Both the position numbers and the translations under genes were made by a program. This document shows positions 1 to 7,529 of a DNA stretch of 13,353 nucleotides, in pieces (within the stretch, counting starts at the first letter, position 1; each line of letters starts with the position of its first letter). Source of the stretch: UBA3818 sp051881895 (GTDB lineage: Bacteria; Bacillota; Clostridia; Oscillospirales; Ruminococcaceae); the NCBI GenBank assembly GCA_051881895.1, contig JBJEQT010000088.1:1-13353 (forward strand), in the 5' to 3' direction. A model generated the notes under the pieces. The model had not been told where the DNA came from. It made no database searches and saw only the letters and a program-made list of their open reading frames with translations.

Positions 1-1
1 A

Positions 2-2383
2 GCGGAATTAAAAGCCGAAATCGAAAAAAATTTGATGCTGCTGTTTTCGGTAGAGCCGGAGCAGGCGTCGGATGACCAGTTTTACAAAGCTACTTCTTTA
101 ATGGTGCGCAATATCCTGACGGAGAAGCAAAAGAACTTTTCCGCCTACAATCATTCCAACGGCCACAAAGAGGTCTACTATCTTTCCATGGAATTTCTCA
201 TGGGCCGTTCGTTAAAAAACAGCCTGTACAATCTGGAGATTGTGGGGCTGGTCGGCGCCGCTCTGGAGGAAATGGGCGTCAAACTGGAGAACCTGTACGA
301 ATACGAACCGGACCCGGGTTTGGGCAACGGCGGCCTTGGCCGGCTTGCCGCCTGTTATCTGGACGGCCTGGCCTCCCAGGACTATAATGCCACCGGCTAC
401 TGTATTTTGTATGAGTATGGCATTTTCAAGCAAAAGATTATCGATGGCTGGCAGACAGAGCTGCCCGATTATTGGCTGCCCGGCGGCGAGATTTGGCTGG
501 TTCCCAATCCCGATCAGGCCATCGACGTTCATTTTGGCGGCGAAGTGGAGGAGTTTTGGGATTACGGCTACCACCACATCAACTATAAAAATTACAATAC
601 GGTCAAAGCGGTTCCCTATGATATGCCGGTTTCCGGTTATCAAAGCGAGGGAGTCAGCAATTTAAGGCTGTGGAAAGCGGTTTCCGCCGGTATCGATATG
701 GATTCTTTCAACCGGGGGGACTATTTATCGGCTCTGCGCCAGAACTCCATGACCGAGGTCATCAGCAAAGTGCTTTATCCCAACGACAGTCATATGGAGG
801 GCAAGCTGCTGCGCCTGCGCCAGCAGTATTTCCTGGTGGCTGCCTCGGTAGGGGATATCGTCAACCGCCATATGTCCACCTACGGAACGTTGGACAACCT
901 GGCGGATAAAATCGCCATCCATATTAATGATACCCATCCCACGCTGGCCATCCCGGAACTGATGCGCATCCTGCTGGATGAGTGCGGCTATACCTGGGAG
1001 CGGGCCTGGGAGCTGACCCAGGGCGTATTTGCCTATACGAACCACACTGTCATGTCCGAAGCGCTGGAGGTGTGGAACGAGGATCTGTTTAAAAACCTGC
1101 TGCCCCGTATCCATCAGATCATCTGCGAGATCAACCGCCGCTTCTGCCTGGAACTGGAGCAGAAGTACCATCAGCCGCCCTATGCGGTATCCACCATGTC
1201 CATTGTCCAGAACCGAAGCATCAAAATGGCAAATTTGTGCGTAGTTGGTTCTCACAGCGTGAACGGTGTTTCCAGGCTCCATTCTCAGATTATCAAGGAC
1301 GATTTGTTCCACCCGTTCTATCAGGTTTGGCCGGAGAAATTTACCAACGTGACCAACGGAATTGCCTCCCGCCGCTGGCTTTTACAGGCGAATCCGCGGC
1401 TGACGAAATTCATTTCCAGCCGGATCGGCGAAGGTTATCTGAAAGATTTTTCCAAGCTATCCCGGCTGAAAGCGTTTGCGGATGATCCGGATTCTTTGAA
1501 AGAACTGGCCCGGGTCAAACGGGAGAATAAAATTTCGTTTGCCAAATTTGTACAGAAAAAATACGGGATCGAGCTGGACCCCGACTCTATTTTTGACGCG
1601 CAGGTCAAGCGCCTGCATGAATATAAGCGCCAGCACCTGAACGCGCTGCACATCCTGTATCTGATTAAGAAACTGCGGGAAGACCCGAATATGGATATGG
1701 TTCCCCGCACCTTTATTTTTGGCGCCAAAGCCGCGCCGGGATACTATCTGGCCAAACAGATCATCCGTTTGATCTGCGTGCTGCAAAAAGAGATTGAAAA
1801 CGACCCGGTGCTGCGTGAAAAGCTGCGGATCGTCTATCTGGAAGATTACCGTGTCACCTTGTCGGAACTGCTGACGCCTGCCTGCGACGTATCCGAACAG
1901 ATTTCCCTGGCGGGAACGGAGGCTTCCGGCACCGGCAACATGAAGCTGATGCTGGGCGGCGCCATTACCCTGGGGACCTACGACGGCGCCAATGTGGAAA
2001 TCCATGAGCAGGTCGGCGATGAAAACATCGTGATTTTCGGTATGCGGACAGAAGAAGTGGAAGAGCTGCGCCAGCGGGGCTATGCGCCGGGCGAATATTA
2101 CCAAAACGATCCGCTGATTCGGGATCTGATCGATACGCTGTATGAGGGAATCGGCGGCAACAAGTTCCCGGAGGTGGCCGATTCCTTGAAAAACATCGAT
2201 CCCTACATGGTGCTGGCTGACTTCCGCGCTTATGTGGAAGCGCAGGAAAAAATTCAGCAGCTGTACCGCCAGCCGGATGTCTGGAACCGGATGAGTCTGA
2301 TGAATATCGCAGGCTCCGGCATTTTCTGCGCTGACCGGGCGGTGGAGGAATACGCCGAACGGATCTGGCATTTGACCAAATAA
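2..2383 (+). CDS. glgP: Glycogen/alpha-glucan phosphorylase, 5' end missing
   Basis: Glycogen phosphorylase (GT35 family) splits alpha-1,4-glucans with phosphate to release glucose-1-phosphate; it is cytosolic and uses pyridoxal phosphate. The frame is open back to base 2 (AELKAEIEKN precedes LMLLFS), so the gene starts outside the window. The TTG at 32 and ATG at 35 are internal codons, with no ribosome binding site. Counting from the TTG, about 783 residues are visible, so only a short N-terminal piece seems missing for a family of roughly 800 residues. Family landmarks are YYLSMEFLMGRSL near residue 50, GLGNGGLGRLAACYLDG near 95, HINDTHPTLAIPELMR near 300, VKRLHEYKRQ near 530, and the PLP segment EASGTGNMK, whose lysine (residue 638) forms the Schiff base. 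The stop is 16 bases before dut, so cotranscription is likely. Specificity for glycogen versus maltodextrin cannot be read from the sequence. Confidence 0.96.
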   Translation, partial: AELKAEIEKNLMLLFSVEPEQASDDQFYKATSLMVRNILTEKQKNFSAYNHSNGHKEVYYLSMEFLMGRSLKNSLYNLEIVGLVGAALEEMGVKLENLYEYEPDPGLGNGGLGRLAACYLDGLASQDYNATGYCILYEYGIFKQKIIDGWQTELPDYWLPGGEIWLVPNPDQAIDVHFGGEVEEFWDYGYHHINYKNYNTVKAVPYDMPVSGYQSEGVSNLRLWKAVSAGIDMDSFNRGDYLSALRQNSMTEVISKVLYPNDSHMEGKLLRLRQQYFLVAASVGDIVNRHMSTYGTLDNLADKIAIHINDTHPTLAIPELMRILLDECGYTWERAWELTQGVFAYTNHTVMSEALEVWNEDLFKNLLPRIHQIICEINRRFCLELEQKYHQPPYAVSTMSIVQNRSIKMANLCVVGSHSVNGVSRLHSQIIKDDLFHPFYQVWPEKFTNVTNGIASRRWLLQANPRLTKFISSRIGEGYLKDFSKLSRLKAFADDPDSLKELARVKRENKISFAKFVQKKYGIELDPDSIFDAQVKRLHEYKRQHLNALHILYLIKKLREDPNMDMVPRTFIFGAKAAPGYYLAKQIIRLICVLQKEIENDPVLREKLRIVYLEDYRVTLSELLTPACDVSEQISLAGTEASGTGNMKLMLGGAITLGTYDGANVEIHEQVGDENIVIFGMRTEEVEELRQRGYAPGEYYQNDPLIRDLIDTLYEGIGGNKFPEVADSLKNIDPYMVLADFRAYVEAQEKIQQLYRQPDVWNRMSLMNIAGSGIFCADRAVEEYAERIWHLTK

Positions 2384-2399
2384 AAGAGGATGAATAACA

Positions 2400-2837
2400 A
2401 TGACGGTTTTGTTTCAAAAGCTGGACCCGTCCGCCCAGCTGCCGCGAAGGGCAACGGCCTCCAGCGCCGGGTATGACCTGTGCGCCTGTGTTCGCCAGCC
2501 GGTAACGGTGGAACCGGGGCAGACGGTATCGATCCCCACCGGACTTGCCATGGCGCTGCCGCAGGGATACGGAGGATTTATTTTTGCCCGCAGCGGACTT
2601 GGCATCCGCCATGGCATCGTCCCCGGCAACTGTGTGGGCGTGATCGATGCCGACTATCGGGGCGAGGTGCTGATAGGGCTTCATAACCACTCGGATGCGC
2701 CTTATACGATTCAGCCCGGGGATAGGATTGCCCAGCTGGTGGTGCTGGCCACCCCGGCGTGGGAGGCGCAGGAGGTTCGCTCGCTGGACGATACCGACCG
2801 GGGCACCGGCGGGTTTGGCTCCACCGGCAGCCGATAG
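2400..2837 (+). CDS. dut: dUTP diphosphatase (dUTPase), trimeric type
   Basis: dUTPase hydrolyses dUTP to dUMP and pyrophosphate, keeping uracil out of DNA and supplying dUMP for thymidylate synthesis. The 145-residue length is normal for the homotrimeric family. All five motifs are present in order: AGYDL (23-27), ARSGL (63-67), the GVIDADYRGEV block (80-90) with the probable catalytic Asp83, PGDRIAQLV (106-114), and the C-terminal lid RGTGGFGSTG (134-143). The ATG at 2400 has AGAGGA at 2385-2390, nine bases upstream. It lies 16 bases after glgP. Its TAG stop overlaps the ribosome binding site of the next gene, suggesting one transcript and possible coupling. Pairing with glycogen phosphorylase is not a functional link I recognise. 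Confidence 0.96.
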   Translation: MTVLFQKLDPSAQLPRRATASSAGYDLCACVRQPVTVEPGQTVSIPTGLAMALPQGYGGFIFARSGLGIRHGIVPGNCVGVIDADYRGEVLIGLHNHSDAPYTIQPGDRIAQLVVLATPAWEAQEVRSLDDTDRGTGGFGSTGSR

Positions 2838-2849
2838 GAGGGAAACGCT

Positions 2850-3119
2850 TTGCGGATGAAGAAAAATCTGATTCTTTTATTTTTGCTCTTGGCCGGCGTG
2901 ATGTTTGGCTCTTTGCTGGCAGCCGCTACCCGGGGTATCCCGTGGCTTAGCTGGTTGTCTTACGGGCAGACGGTGGGAATCGCCGTCGACAATCCGATGA
3001 TTTTGGATCTTGCGGTGATCCAGCTGGCGTTCGGCTTTGAACTGGGGGTCAATATCGCCCAGATCATCTGCGTGCTCATTGCCATTTTGGCCTATAAAGG
3101 CGTAGCTTCGCGGCTGTAA
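2850..3119 (+). CDS. DUF4321 family small membrane protein
   Basis: This 89-residue hydrophobic protein matches my recollection of DUF4321, a family of unknown function found mainly in Clostridia, often beside maf and cell-shape genes. There are two predicted membrane spans: residues about 5-25 (ILLFLLLAGVMFGSLLAAA) and about 60-85 (FELGVNIAQIICVLIAILAY). The segment between contains LSYGQTVGI and LDLAVIQLAFGF, which resemble the conserved core. The start is best placed at TTG 2850, because AGGAGG at 2836-2841 is eight bases upstream. The in-frame ATG at 2856 would be 14 bases away. It sits between dut and maf with 12-base gaps, so it is probably in the same operon. No catalytic residues are apparent. 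Confidence 0.85.
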   Translation: MRMKKNLILLFLLLAGVMFGSLLAAATRGIPWLSWLSYGQTVGIAVDNPMILDLAVIQLAFGFELGVNIAQIICVLIAILAYKGVASRL

Positions 3120-3131
3120 GGGGGCGGTTGC

Positions 3132-3716
3132 ATGAGATTGATCCTGGCTTCCCAGTCCCCCCGCCGAAAGGAACTTCTGGGACAGATCACCGGGGATTTT
3201 TCAGTCGAAGTTTCCTGGATAGAGGAGCGGCGGGATCCGGCCTGGACGGCAGAGGAGCTGCCCAGACAGCTGGCGCTGCAAAAGGCGCTGGATGTATCAA
3301 GCCGCAGCGCGTCGGATTTGGTCATCGGCGCGGATACCATTGTGTCGTTGGACGGCGTGGTGCTGGGCAAACCCCGGGATGAAGCGCACGCGGCGGATAT
3401 GCTGCGGATGTTATCTGGCCGTACTCACCGGGTCTATACTGGCGTGGCATTCTGCCGGGACAAAAAAGAGCTGTCCTCTTTCGTCCAGTGCACCGAAGTG
3501 GATTTTTACCCGCTGGCCGAGGAGCAGATCCAGCGGTACCTGCAAACCGGGGAACCTTTTGATAAAGCCGGCGCGTACGGCATCCAGGGAAAGGGAAGCC
3601 TGTTTGTAAAAGGGATCCGCGGAGACTACTTCAACGTCGTTGGTTTTCCGGTGGCCCGGGTGGCACGGGAACTGGAATCGCTTTCCCGCGCGGATGGATT
3701 TCCCGCGTGGATGTAA
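3132..3716 (+). CDS. maf: Maf family nucleotide pyrophosphatase
   Basis: Maf proteins are cytosolic house-cleaning enzymes that hydrolyse canonical or modified nucleoside triphosphates (dTTP/UTP in the YhdE-like branch) to monophosphates; some have been linked to septum or division control. The 194-residue protein has the N-terminal signature ASQSPRRKELL (6-16), the GADTIV segment with probable catalytic Asp68, LGKPRD (78-83), SGRTHRVYTGVAF (95-107), the AGAYGIQG loop (146-153) and GDYFNVVGFP (164-173). The ATG at 3132 follows a G-rich site (GGGGGCGG, 3120-3127). It ends the glgP-dut-DUF4321-maf run, and a hairpin terminator lies about 45 bases after the stop. The GAYGIQG form suggests dTTP/UTP specificity, but this is not certain. 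Confidence 0.94.
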   Translation: MRLILASQSPRRKELLGQITGDFSVEVSWIEERRDPAWTAEELPRQLALQKALDVSSRSASDLVIGADTIVSLDGVVLGKPRDEAHAADMLRMLSGRTHRVYTGVAFCRDKKELSSFVQCTEVDFYPLAEEQIQRYLQTGEPFDKAGAYGIQGKGSLFVKGIRGDYFNVVGFPVARVARELESLSRADGFPAWM

Positions 3717-3763
3717 AGCGCCTTTTCCACAAAAATAACGCGCGGCATGCGCGGGATACAAAA

Positions 3764-3807
3764 AAGCGTCCCATCCGGCACAAGTCCGAAAGGGGCGCTT
3801 CTTTTTT
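3764..3807. terminator. Rho-independent terminator after maf, probably bidirectional
   Basis: AAGCGTCCC (3764-3772) pairs with GGGGCGCTT (3792-3800), nine pairs including one G-T wobble. It is followed on the plus strand by CTTTTTT. Read leftwards, the same stem is followed by six U residues, so it can also stop minus-strand transcription. A smaller GC-rich inner pairing is possible in the 19-base loop. Confidence 0.75.
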
Positions 3808-3885
3808 ACTGAAAATTCCAAGAAAAATGAAGAAAACAGCCTCAAAAAATCTGAAAAGGATAAATTTTTTTCTTTTTCTGCCCTT

Positions 3886-3914
3886 ACTATACCACAAAAT
3901 GGGCAATTTTTCAA
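3886..3914 (-). promoter_or_regulatory. Candidate sigma-A promoter firing leftwards into the maf terminator
   Basis: Read on the minus strand, TTGAAA (3909-3914) and TATAGT (3886-3891) are separated by exactly 17 bases, with a TGG extended -10. Each hexamer is one mismatch from consensus. No gene begins downstream on this strand. The transcript would start near 3879 and reach the terminator at 3764-3807 after about 120 bases. The region is AT-rich, which raises the chance of a false match. Confidence 0.4.
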
Positions 3915-3965
3915 GTCTTGTACTTTTCTTCCAAAAGAGGTAAGGAATAAATAGGAGGTGTTTTC

Positions 3966-4886
3966 ATGGAGCAAAAAAGCATGACGGCGCTGGTCAGCGC
4001 ATTTGCAAGAGCGTATCATTCTCAAAACAATACGGTCACGGTTTTTAACGACAGCTTGGCAAAACAGCTGCTGGGCGAAGAGCAATACGCCGGGATTGCA
4101 AAAAGCATGGAAGAGGGGATCTCGTTTTTTAACCCCTCGTTTACCGGGACGAAGGAAGAGGCTCTTCGGTGGATTGTGGATTTCCAGCTGTCCCCCAGCC
4201 CCTTAGGAAGGGCTGCTTTCGCCGAAAAGTCGCTGGAACGCGCCGTCTTTCTCGGCGCGCGGCAGTATCTGATTTTGGGAGCGGGATATGACACCTTTGC
4301 GTACCGGCAGCCGCAGTGGGCAAAATCGCTGCGGATTTTCGAGATCGATCATCCTGCCGCGGCAAAAGACAAAAGAGACCGGCTGGCGGCGTCCGAAATC
4401 CCGGTCCCTGACAATGTCCGCTTTCTCACCGCCGACTTCGCACAGGATGGCTGGCAGACGCCGCTGAAAGCGCATGCGGATTTTCGCGCGGATCAAACCA
4501 GCTTCTGCAGCGTGCTGGGCGTTTCCTATTACCTTTCCGAACATGCGTGGAAAGGCCTGCTTCTGGCGCTTAGAGACCTTCTGCCCGAGGGAAGCTCTGT
4601 TGTGTTCGACTATCCCGACGAAACCAGCCATACGGCGCAGGCGTCCAACCGCTCCCAAAAGCAGGCGGCGCTGGCCGGCGGCGCCAATGAAACCATGACG
4701 GCAGGGTATTCCTATGAAAAAATGGAACGGCTGCTTGGCGACTGCGGCTTTTTGATTTACGAGCATCTTACGCCGGAGGAAATGACCAGGCAGTATTTTT
4801 CGGATTACAACCGGGCGAATCCGGACCACACCATGACCGCGTTCGACCATGTCAATTATTGCCTTGTGGTGCGCAAACGGACGTAA
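3966..4886 (+). CDS. Class I SAM-dependent methyltransferase, LCMT/TIGR00027-like
   Basis: This 306-residue protein resembles the leucine carboxyl methyltransferase-like (LCMT/PPM1) branch of SAM-dependent methyltransferases; bacterial members modify various small molecules or remain unassigned. The SAM-binding glycine loop is LGAGYDT (104-110), followed by FAYR, which is typical of this branch. The acidic ribose-contact motif is FEIDHP (125-130), a further motif LTADF lies at 154-158, and GVSYYLSE (185-192) matches the post-motif IV pattern. The N-terminal 90 residues would form the substrate lid. The start is firm: ATAGGAGGTG ends five bases before the ATG. It stands alone between two terminators and converges on the minus-strand beta-CASP gene. 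I could not identify a convincing plus-strand promoter. The substrate cannot be inferred from its neighbours. Confidence 0.88.
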   Translation: MEQKSMTALVSAFARAYHSQNNTVTVFNDSLAKQLLGEEQYAGIAKSMEEGISFFNPSFTGTKEEALRWIVDFQLSPSPLGRAAFAEKSLERAVFLGARQYLILGAGYDTFAYRQPQWAKSLRIFEIDHPAAAKDKRDRLAASEIPVPDNVRFLTADFAQDGWQTPLKAHADFRADQTSFCSVLGVSYYLSEHAWKGLLLALRDLLPEGSSVVFDYPDETSHTAQASNRSQKQAALAGGANETMTAGYSYEKMERLLGDCGFLIYEHLTPEEMTRQYFSDYNRANPDHTMTAFDHVNYCLVVRKRT

Positions 4887-4925
4887 GAGTTTGTACTGGG
4901 CGCACGCGTCCCCTTTTGCGGCGCA

Positions 4926-4962
4926 AAAAAACGGCGGCAGGCCTTTGCTTGCCGCCGTTTTT
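4926..4962. terminator. Strong bidirectional terminator between convergent genes
   Basis: AAAAACGGCGGCAGGC and GCTTGCCGCCGTTTTT pair over 16 positions with one G-T wobble around a CTTT loop. Because the stem is flanked by A residues on the left and T residues on the right, it gives a U-tract in both directions. It lies 39 bases after the methyltransferase stop and 25 bases beyond the stop of the minus-strand gene, so it can serve both. Confidence 0.92.
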
Positions 4963-4987
4963 AAAAAAGAGGGAAAATCCTTTGACC

Positions 4988-6583
4988 TCATCGGTCCCAT
5001 TTGTCGATAAGCGATTTGATTTGATCGGCAAATTTGGCCAAATCCTTGTTGGCGCCGCCCCGGTTGCGTTTGATAACTTCCAAAAGCTGCTGCCCCATGG
5101 CCCACAGCCGCTGGTAAACGGAAGATTCTTTGCCGGAGGACGCTTTTTTCTTTTCGACCCACGGAACGCCCGCCTGTACCAGCGCGTTGGCCGCCAGGTC
5201 GTATACTTCGGTGTAATCCGGCGCATGGGCGGAAAATCCCGCCTGCCGAAGCGTTTCGCCAAATGCCGTTGCGACCGATTCCTCGCCATGGACCAAAAAT
5301 ACGTGCTGAGGTCTGGGGGAATAGGTGTTGATCCAGCGCAGAAGCGCGGTGCGGTCTGCGTGGGAGGATAGGCCGTGCAGCGAGACGATTTTTGCCCGGA
5401 CGGCGATTTCTTCCCCGAACAGCTTGACCCGGTCGGCTCCGTCGGTCAGAATGCGGCCCAGGCTTCCCACCGCCTGAAAGCCGACAAATACAACGGTGGA
5501 TTCCGGGCGCCAGAGGTTGTGCTTCAGATGGTGGCGGATGCGGCCCGCGTCGCACATGCCGCTGGCCGAGAGGATCACCTTGGGGACTGGGTCCTGGTTC
5601 AGCAGTTTGGACTCCTCTGTGGTCTGGGTCAGACGCAGACCGTCGAACGCCAGAATATTAATGCCCTGCTGCGCCAGCGCGGTGGTTTCGTCGTCGGTGT
5701 ACCCGCTCAGATCGCCGCTGAAAATATGGGTGGCCTCCCGCGCCAGAGGGCTGTCGACATAAACAGGAAAATCCGGCACCGATTGCACCATTTTTTTCTC
5801 TTTTATTTCCCGGATGTAGTATAGAAGCTCCTGGGTGCGTCCCACCGCAAAGGCGGGGATCACAACATTTCCGCCCTGGCTCAGGGTGGCGTCGATTATT
5901 TTGGCCAGTTCCTCGGTATACGCATGCTCCGGCTCATGATCCCGGTCGCCGTAGGTGGTTTCCATCACCACATAATCGGCGGATTTCAAATAGGTAGGGT
6001 CACGGATAATCGGATGGGCAACATTCCCGATATCGCCGGAGAAGACGATGGTTTTTTCCACACCCGCTTCCCGCAGCGTAAGCCGGATCATGGCGGAGCC
6101 CAAAAGATGCCCCGCGTCGAAAAATTCGGCGCTTACGCCGGGGCAGACCTCAAAAGGCTGGCCGTAATCATATGTCTTTAACAGCGCCAGGGCACTTTCG
6201 GCGTCCGGCAGTGTGTACAGCGGTTCTACCGGCTCCCGCCCGGCCCGGCGGCCTTTCTGGTTTTCCCAGGCGGCGTCGCTTTCCTGGATGTGGGCGCTGT
6301 CCCGCAACATGACGGACAGCAGCTGCGCTGTCAGCCGGGTTGTGATGATCGGTCCGGAATATCCTTGCCTGACCAGAAGAGGAAGACGGCCGGAGTGGTC
6401 GATGTGAGCGTGTGTTACCAAAACATAATCGATGGAACCTGGCGCAAAGGGCAGAACGCTGTTGTCTTTATCCCCCGCGCCCTGCTGCAGTCCGCAGTCG
6501 ATAAGGATGCGCTTGCCGCCCACCTCCAGGCAATGGCAGCTGCCGGTAACGGTTTTGTCCGCGCCGAAAAAAGAAAGTTTCAT
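4988..6583 (-). CDS. Metallo-beta-lactamase-fold beta-CASP protein, probable RNA-processing nuclease
   Basis: This 531-residue protein belongs to the MBL/beta-CASP superfamily (CPSF73/Ysh1-like), zinc-dependent nucleases acting mostly on RNA. The MBL domain carries HAHIDH (58-63), the GH of FDAGHLLGS (His159) and FSGDIG (Asp184). The beta-CASP domain and RNA-specificity region follow, with ETTYGD (Glu208, motif A), AFAVGRTQE (245-252), SASGMC (339-344), SSHAD (His408, motif B) and VHGE (His432, motif C). All expected metal ligands are present, so it should be active. After about residue 475 a lysine-rich tail of some 55 residues contains a possible helical segment. The start at 6583 is set by AGGAGG (6590-6595), six bases upstream; longer frames to 7066 cross the promoter and are not real. 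It is the only gene on this strand in the window. RNA substrate and endo- versus exo-activity are unknown. Confidence 0.92.
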   Translation of the reverse strand: MKLSFFGADKTVTGSCHCLEVGGKRILIDCGLQQGAGDKDNSVLPFAPGSIDYVLVTHAHIDHSGRLPLLVRQGYSGPIITTRLTAQLLSVMLRDSAHIQESDAAWENQKGRRAGREPVEPLYTLPDAESALALLKTYDYGQPFEVCPGVSAEFFDAGHLLGSAMIRLTLREAGVEKTIVFSGDIGNVAHPIIRDPTYLKSADYVVMETTYGDRDHEPEHAYTEELAKIIDATLSQGGNVVIPAFAVGRTQELLYYIREIKEKKMVQSVPDFPVYVDSPLAREATHIFSGDLSGYTDDETTALAQQGINILAFDGLRLTQTTEESKLLNQDPVPKVILSASGMCDAGRIRHHLKHNLWRPESTVVFVGFQAVGSLGRILTDGADRVKLFGEEIAVRAKIVSLHGLSSHADRTALLRWINTYSPRPQHVFLVHGEESVATAFGETLRQAGFSAHAPDYTEVYDLAANALVQAGVPWVEKKKASSGKESSVYQRLWAMGQQLLEVIKRNRGGANKDLAKFADQIKSLIDKWDR

Positions 6584-6682
6584 GGATTGCCTCCTGATGA
6601 TATCCTGAAAAACAGATAGAGTGTCATATGGCGGAAAATGAGGAGCGGACCTATGTGCCGGCCCATTCGCCCTCTCTCTTAC

Positions 6683-6711
6683 AGTATAATACAAAACCGG
6701 GCGTCTGCCAA
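6683..6711 (-). promoter_or_regulatory. Sigma-A promoter of the beta-CASP gene
   Basis: On the minus strand, TTGGCA (6706-6711) and TATACT (6683-6688) lie 17 bases apart. Transcription would begin near 6676, giving a leader of about 90 bases before the ATG at 6583. No obvious riboswitch or terminator is seen in that leader. Confidence 0.8.
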
Positions 6712-6759
6712 TTTCCCGGAAAAAATTTGCGGGATAAAAGAAGAAAGATCGTTTTTTCC

Positions 6760-6788
6760 TTGACAAACAGAGGGATATACAGTAAAAT
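6760..6788 (+). promoter_or_regulatory. Sigma-A promoter of the Crp/Fnr-family regulator
   Basis: Consensus TTGACA (6760-6765) and TAAAAT (6783-6788) are 17 bases apart. Transcription would start near 6795, immediately before the palindrome at 6800-6817. It diverges from the promoter of the beta-CASP gene, whose -35 lies about 50 bases to the left. Confidence 0.82.
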
Positions 6789-6799
6789 AGAAACGAAAA

Positions 6800-6817
6800 T
6801 TGTATCATTTGAGACAA
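6800..6817. promoter_or_regulatory. Candidate operator of the Crp/Fnr-family regulator
   Basis: TTGTATCATTTGAGACAA is a palindrome with arms TTGTATCA and TGAGACAA (7 of 8 positions symmetric) around a central TT. Its length and two-fold symmetry suit a Crp/Fnr dimer, and it sits just after the predicted start of transcription of the regulator gene, where binding would repress. The sequence matches neither the E. coli Crp site (TGTGA-N6-TCACA) nor the FNR site (TTGAT-N4-ATCAA). The assignment to this protein is inference from position. Confidence 0.5.
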
Positions 6818-6830
6818 AAAGAGGTTGCTT

Positions 6831-7529
6831 GTGAAAAAAGAAGTAGTGCTGCCCAAATATGAAGAGGTGCTGCTGCAGTGCTTTTTATTCAGCGGCTTTA
6901 GCGCGGAACGGCTGGCTCGCGCCTTGTCCGGCCGGGGGGAAATTGCGGTTTTTAACGCGGGGCAAACGATTTTTTCTCCCCACAGTTTTAAACGGGCGGT
7001 AGGCATTTTCCTGCAGGGGAAAGCCCAGGCGGAAACGGCTGCCGAGGGGCGGATCGTAGTGCTCAACCGATTTCAGCCGCCCATGATGTTCGGCGCCGCG
7101 GCGGTGTTTCGGCAGGCGCAGGAATACGTTACGCAGGTAACGGCCAAAACCAGATGCCGTGTGTTGTTTTTGACCGATGAAGAGCTGGATGCCATTTTCC
7201 GGGAAGATTTCGATGCGGCCCGAAATTATATTTCTTTCCTGTCTGAGCGCATTGCTTTTTTAAACCGAAAGATCGACAGCTTCACCAAAGGCTCGGCGGA
7301 GGAAAAGATGGCACTGTACCTGCATGACCAGTGTGTTGGGAGGACAGGACCTTTTTCCATTACCTGCTCGCCCACTCGTCTTTCCCGGGAGTTGGGCGTC
7401 AGCCGCGCCACAGTCTATCGTGCGCTGGACCGGTTCTGCCAGTTGGGTTATATCCGCCGGGATGGCGCGCAGCTTTGCATTTTGAACGCACGGGGCCTGC
7501 TGGATTGGCGGGAACCGGAGCAACAGTAA
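6831..7529 (+). CDS. Crp/Fnr-family transcriptional regulator
   Basis: This 232-residue protein has the Crp/Fnr layout: an N-terminal cupin-like effector domain (about 10-125), a long dimer helix (about 126-155) and a C-terminal winged helix-turn-helix. The latter contains SPTRLSRELGVSRATVYRALDRFCQLGYI (about 180-208, given here only as landmark ends SPTRL and LGYI). The effector pocket reads FGAAAVF (87-93) where E. coli Crp has the FGE-type cassette. The equivalents of Crp Glu72, Arg82 and Ser83 are not conserved, so cAMP binding is unlikely. Only one Cys (17) lies near the N-terminus, so no FNR-type iron-sulphur cluster is expected. The GTG at 6831 is preferred because AGAGG (6820-6824) is six bases upstream; the TTG at 6825 touches that site. 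It precedes the ABC importer genes on the same strand and may control them and itself. Confidence 0.88.
   Translation: MKKEVVLPKYEEVLLQCFLFSGFSAERLARALSGRGEIAVFNAGQTIFSPHSFKRAVGIFLQGKAQAETAAEGRIVVLNRFQPPMMFGAAAVFRQAQEYVTQVTAKTRCRVLFLTDEELDAIFREDFDAARNYISFLSERIAFLNRKIDSFTKGSAEEKMALYLHDQCVGRTGPFSITCSPTRLSRELGVSRATVYRALDRFCQLGYIRRDGAQLCILNARGLLDWREPEQQ

Noticed and set aside
32..37. TTG/ATG as the true start of glycogen phosphorylase
   Set aside because: The frame is open to the window edge, no ribosome binding site precedes these codons, and the family needs more N-terminal sequence.
3707..3943. Plus-strand frame of 78 codons after maf
   Set aside because: It runs through the terminator hairpin, is dominated by Lys and Phe from AT-rich spacer, and has no ribosome binding site.
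4203..5555. Long minus-strand reading frame of 450 codons
   Set aside because: It lies opposite the methyltransferase and overlaps the beta-CASP gene in another frame; its composition is rich in Arg, Pro and Gly, typical of a shadow frame.
6584..7066. Extended N-terminus of the beta-CASP protein to 7066 on the minus strand
   Set aside because: It would cross the gene's own promoter and the regulator gene; the ATG at 6583 has AGGAGG at ideal spacing and starts the MBL fold.
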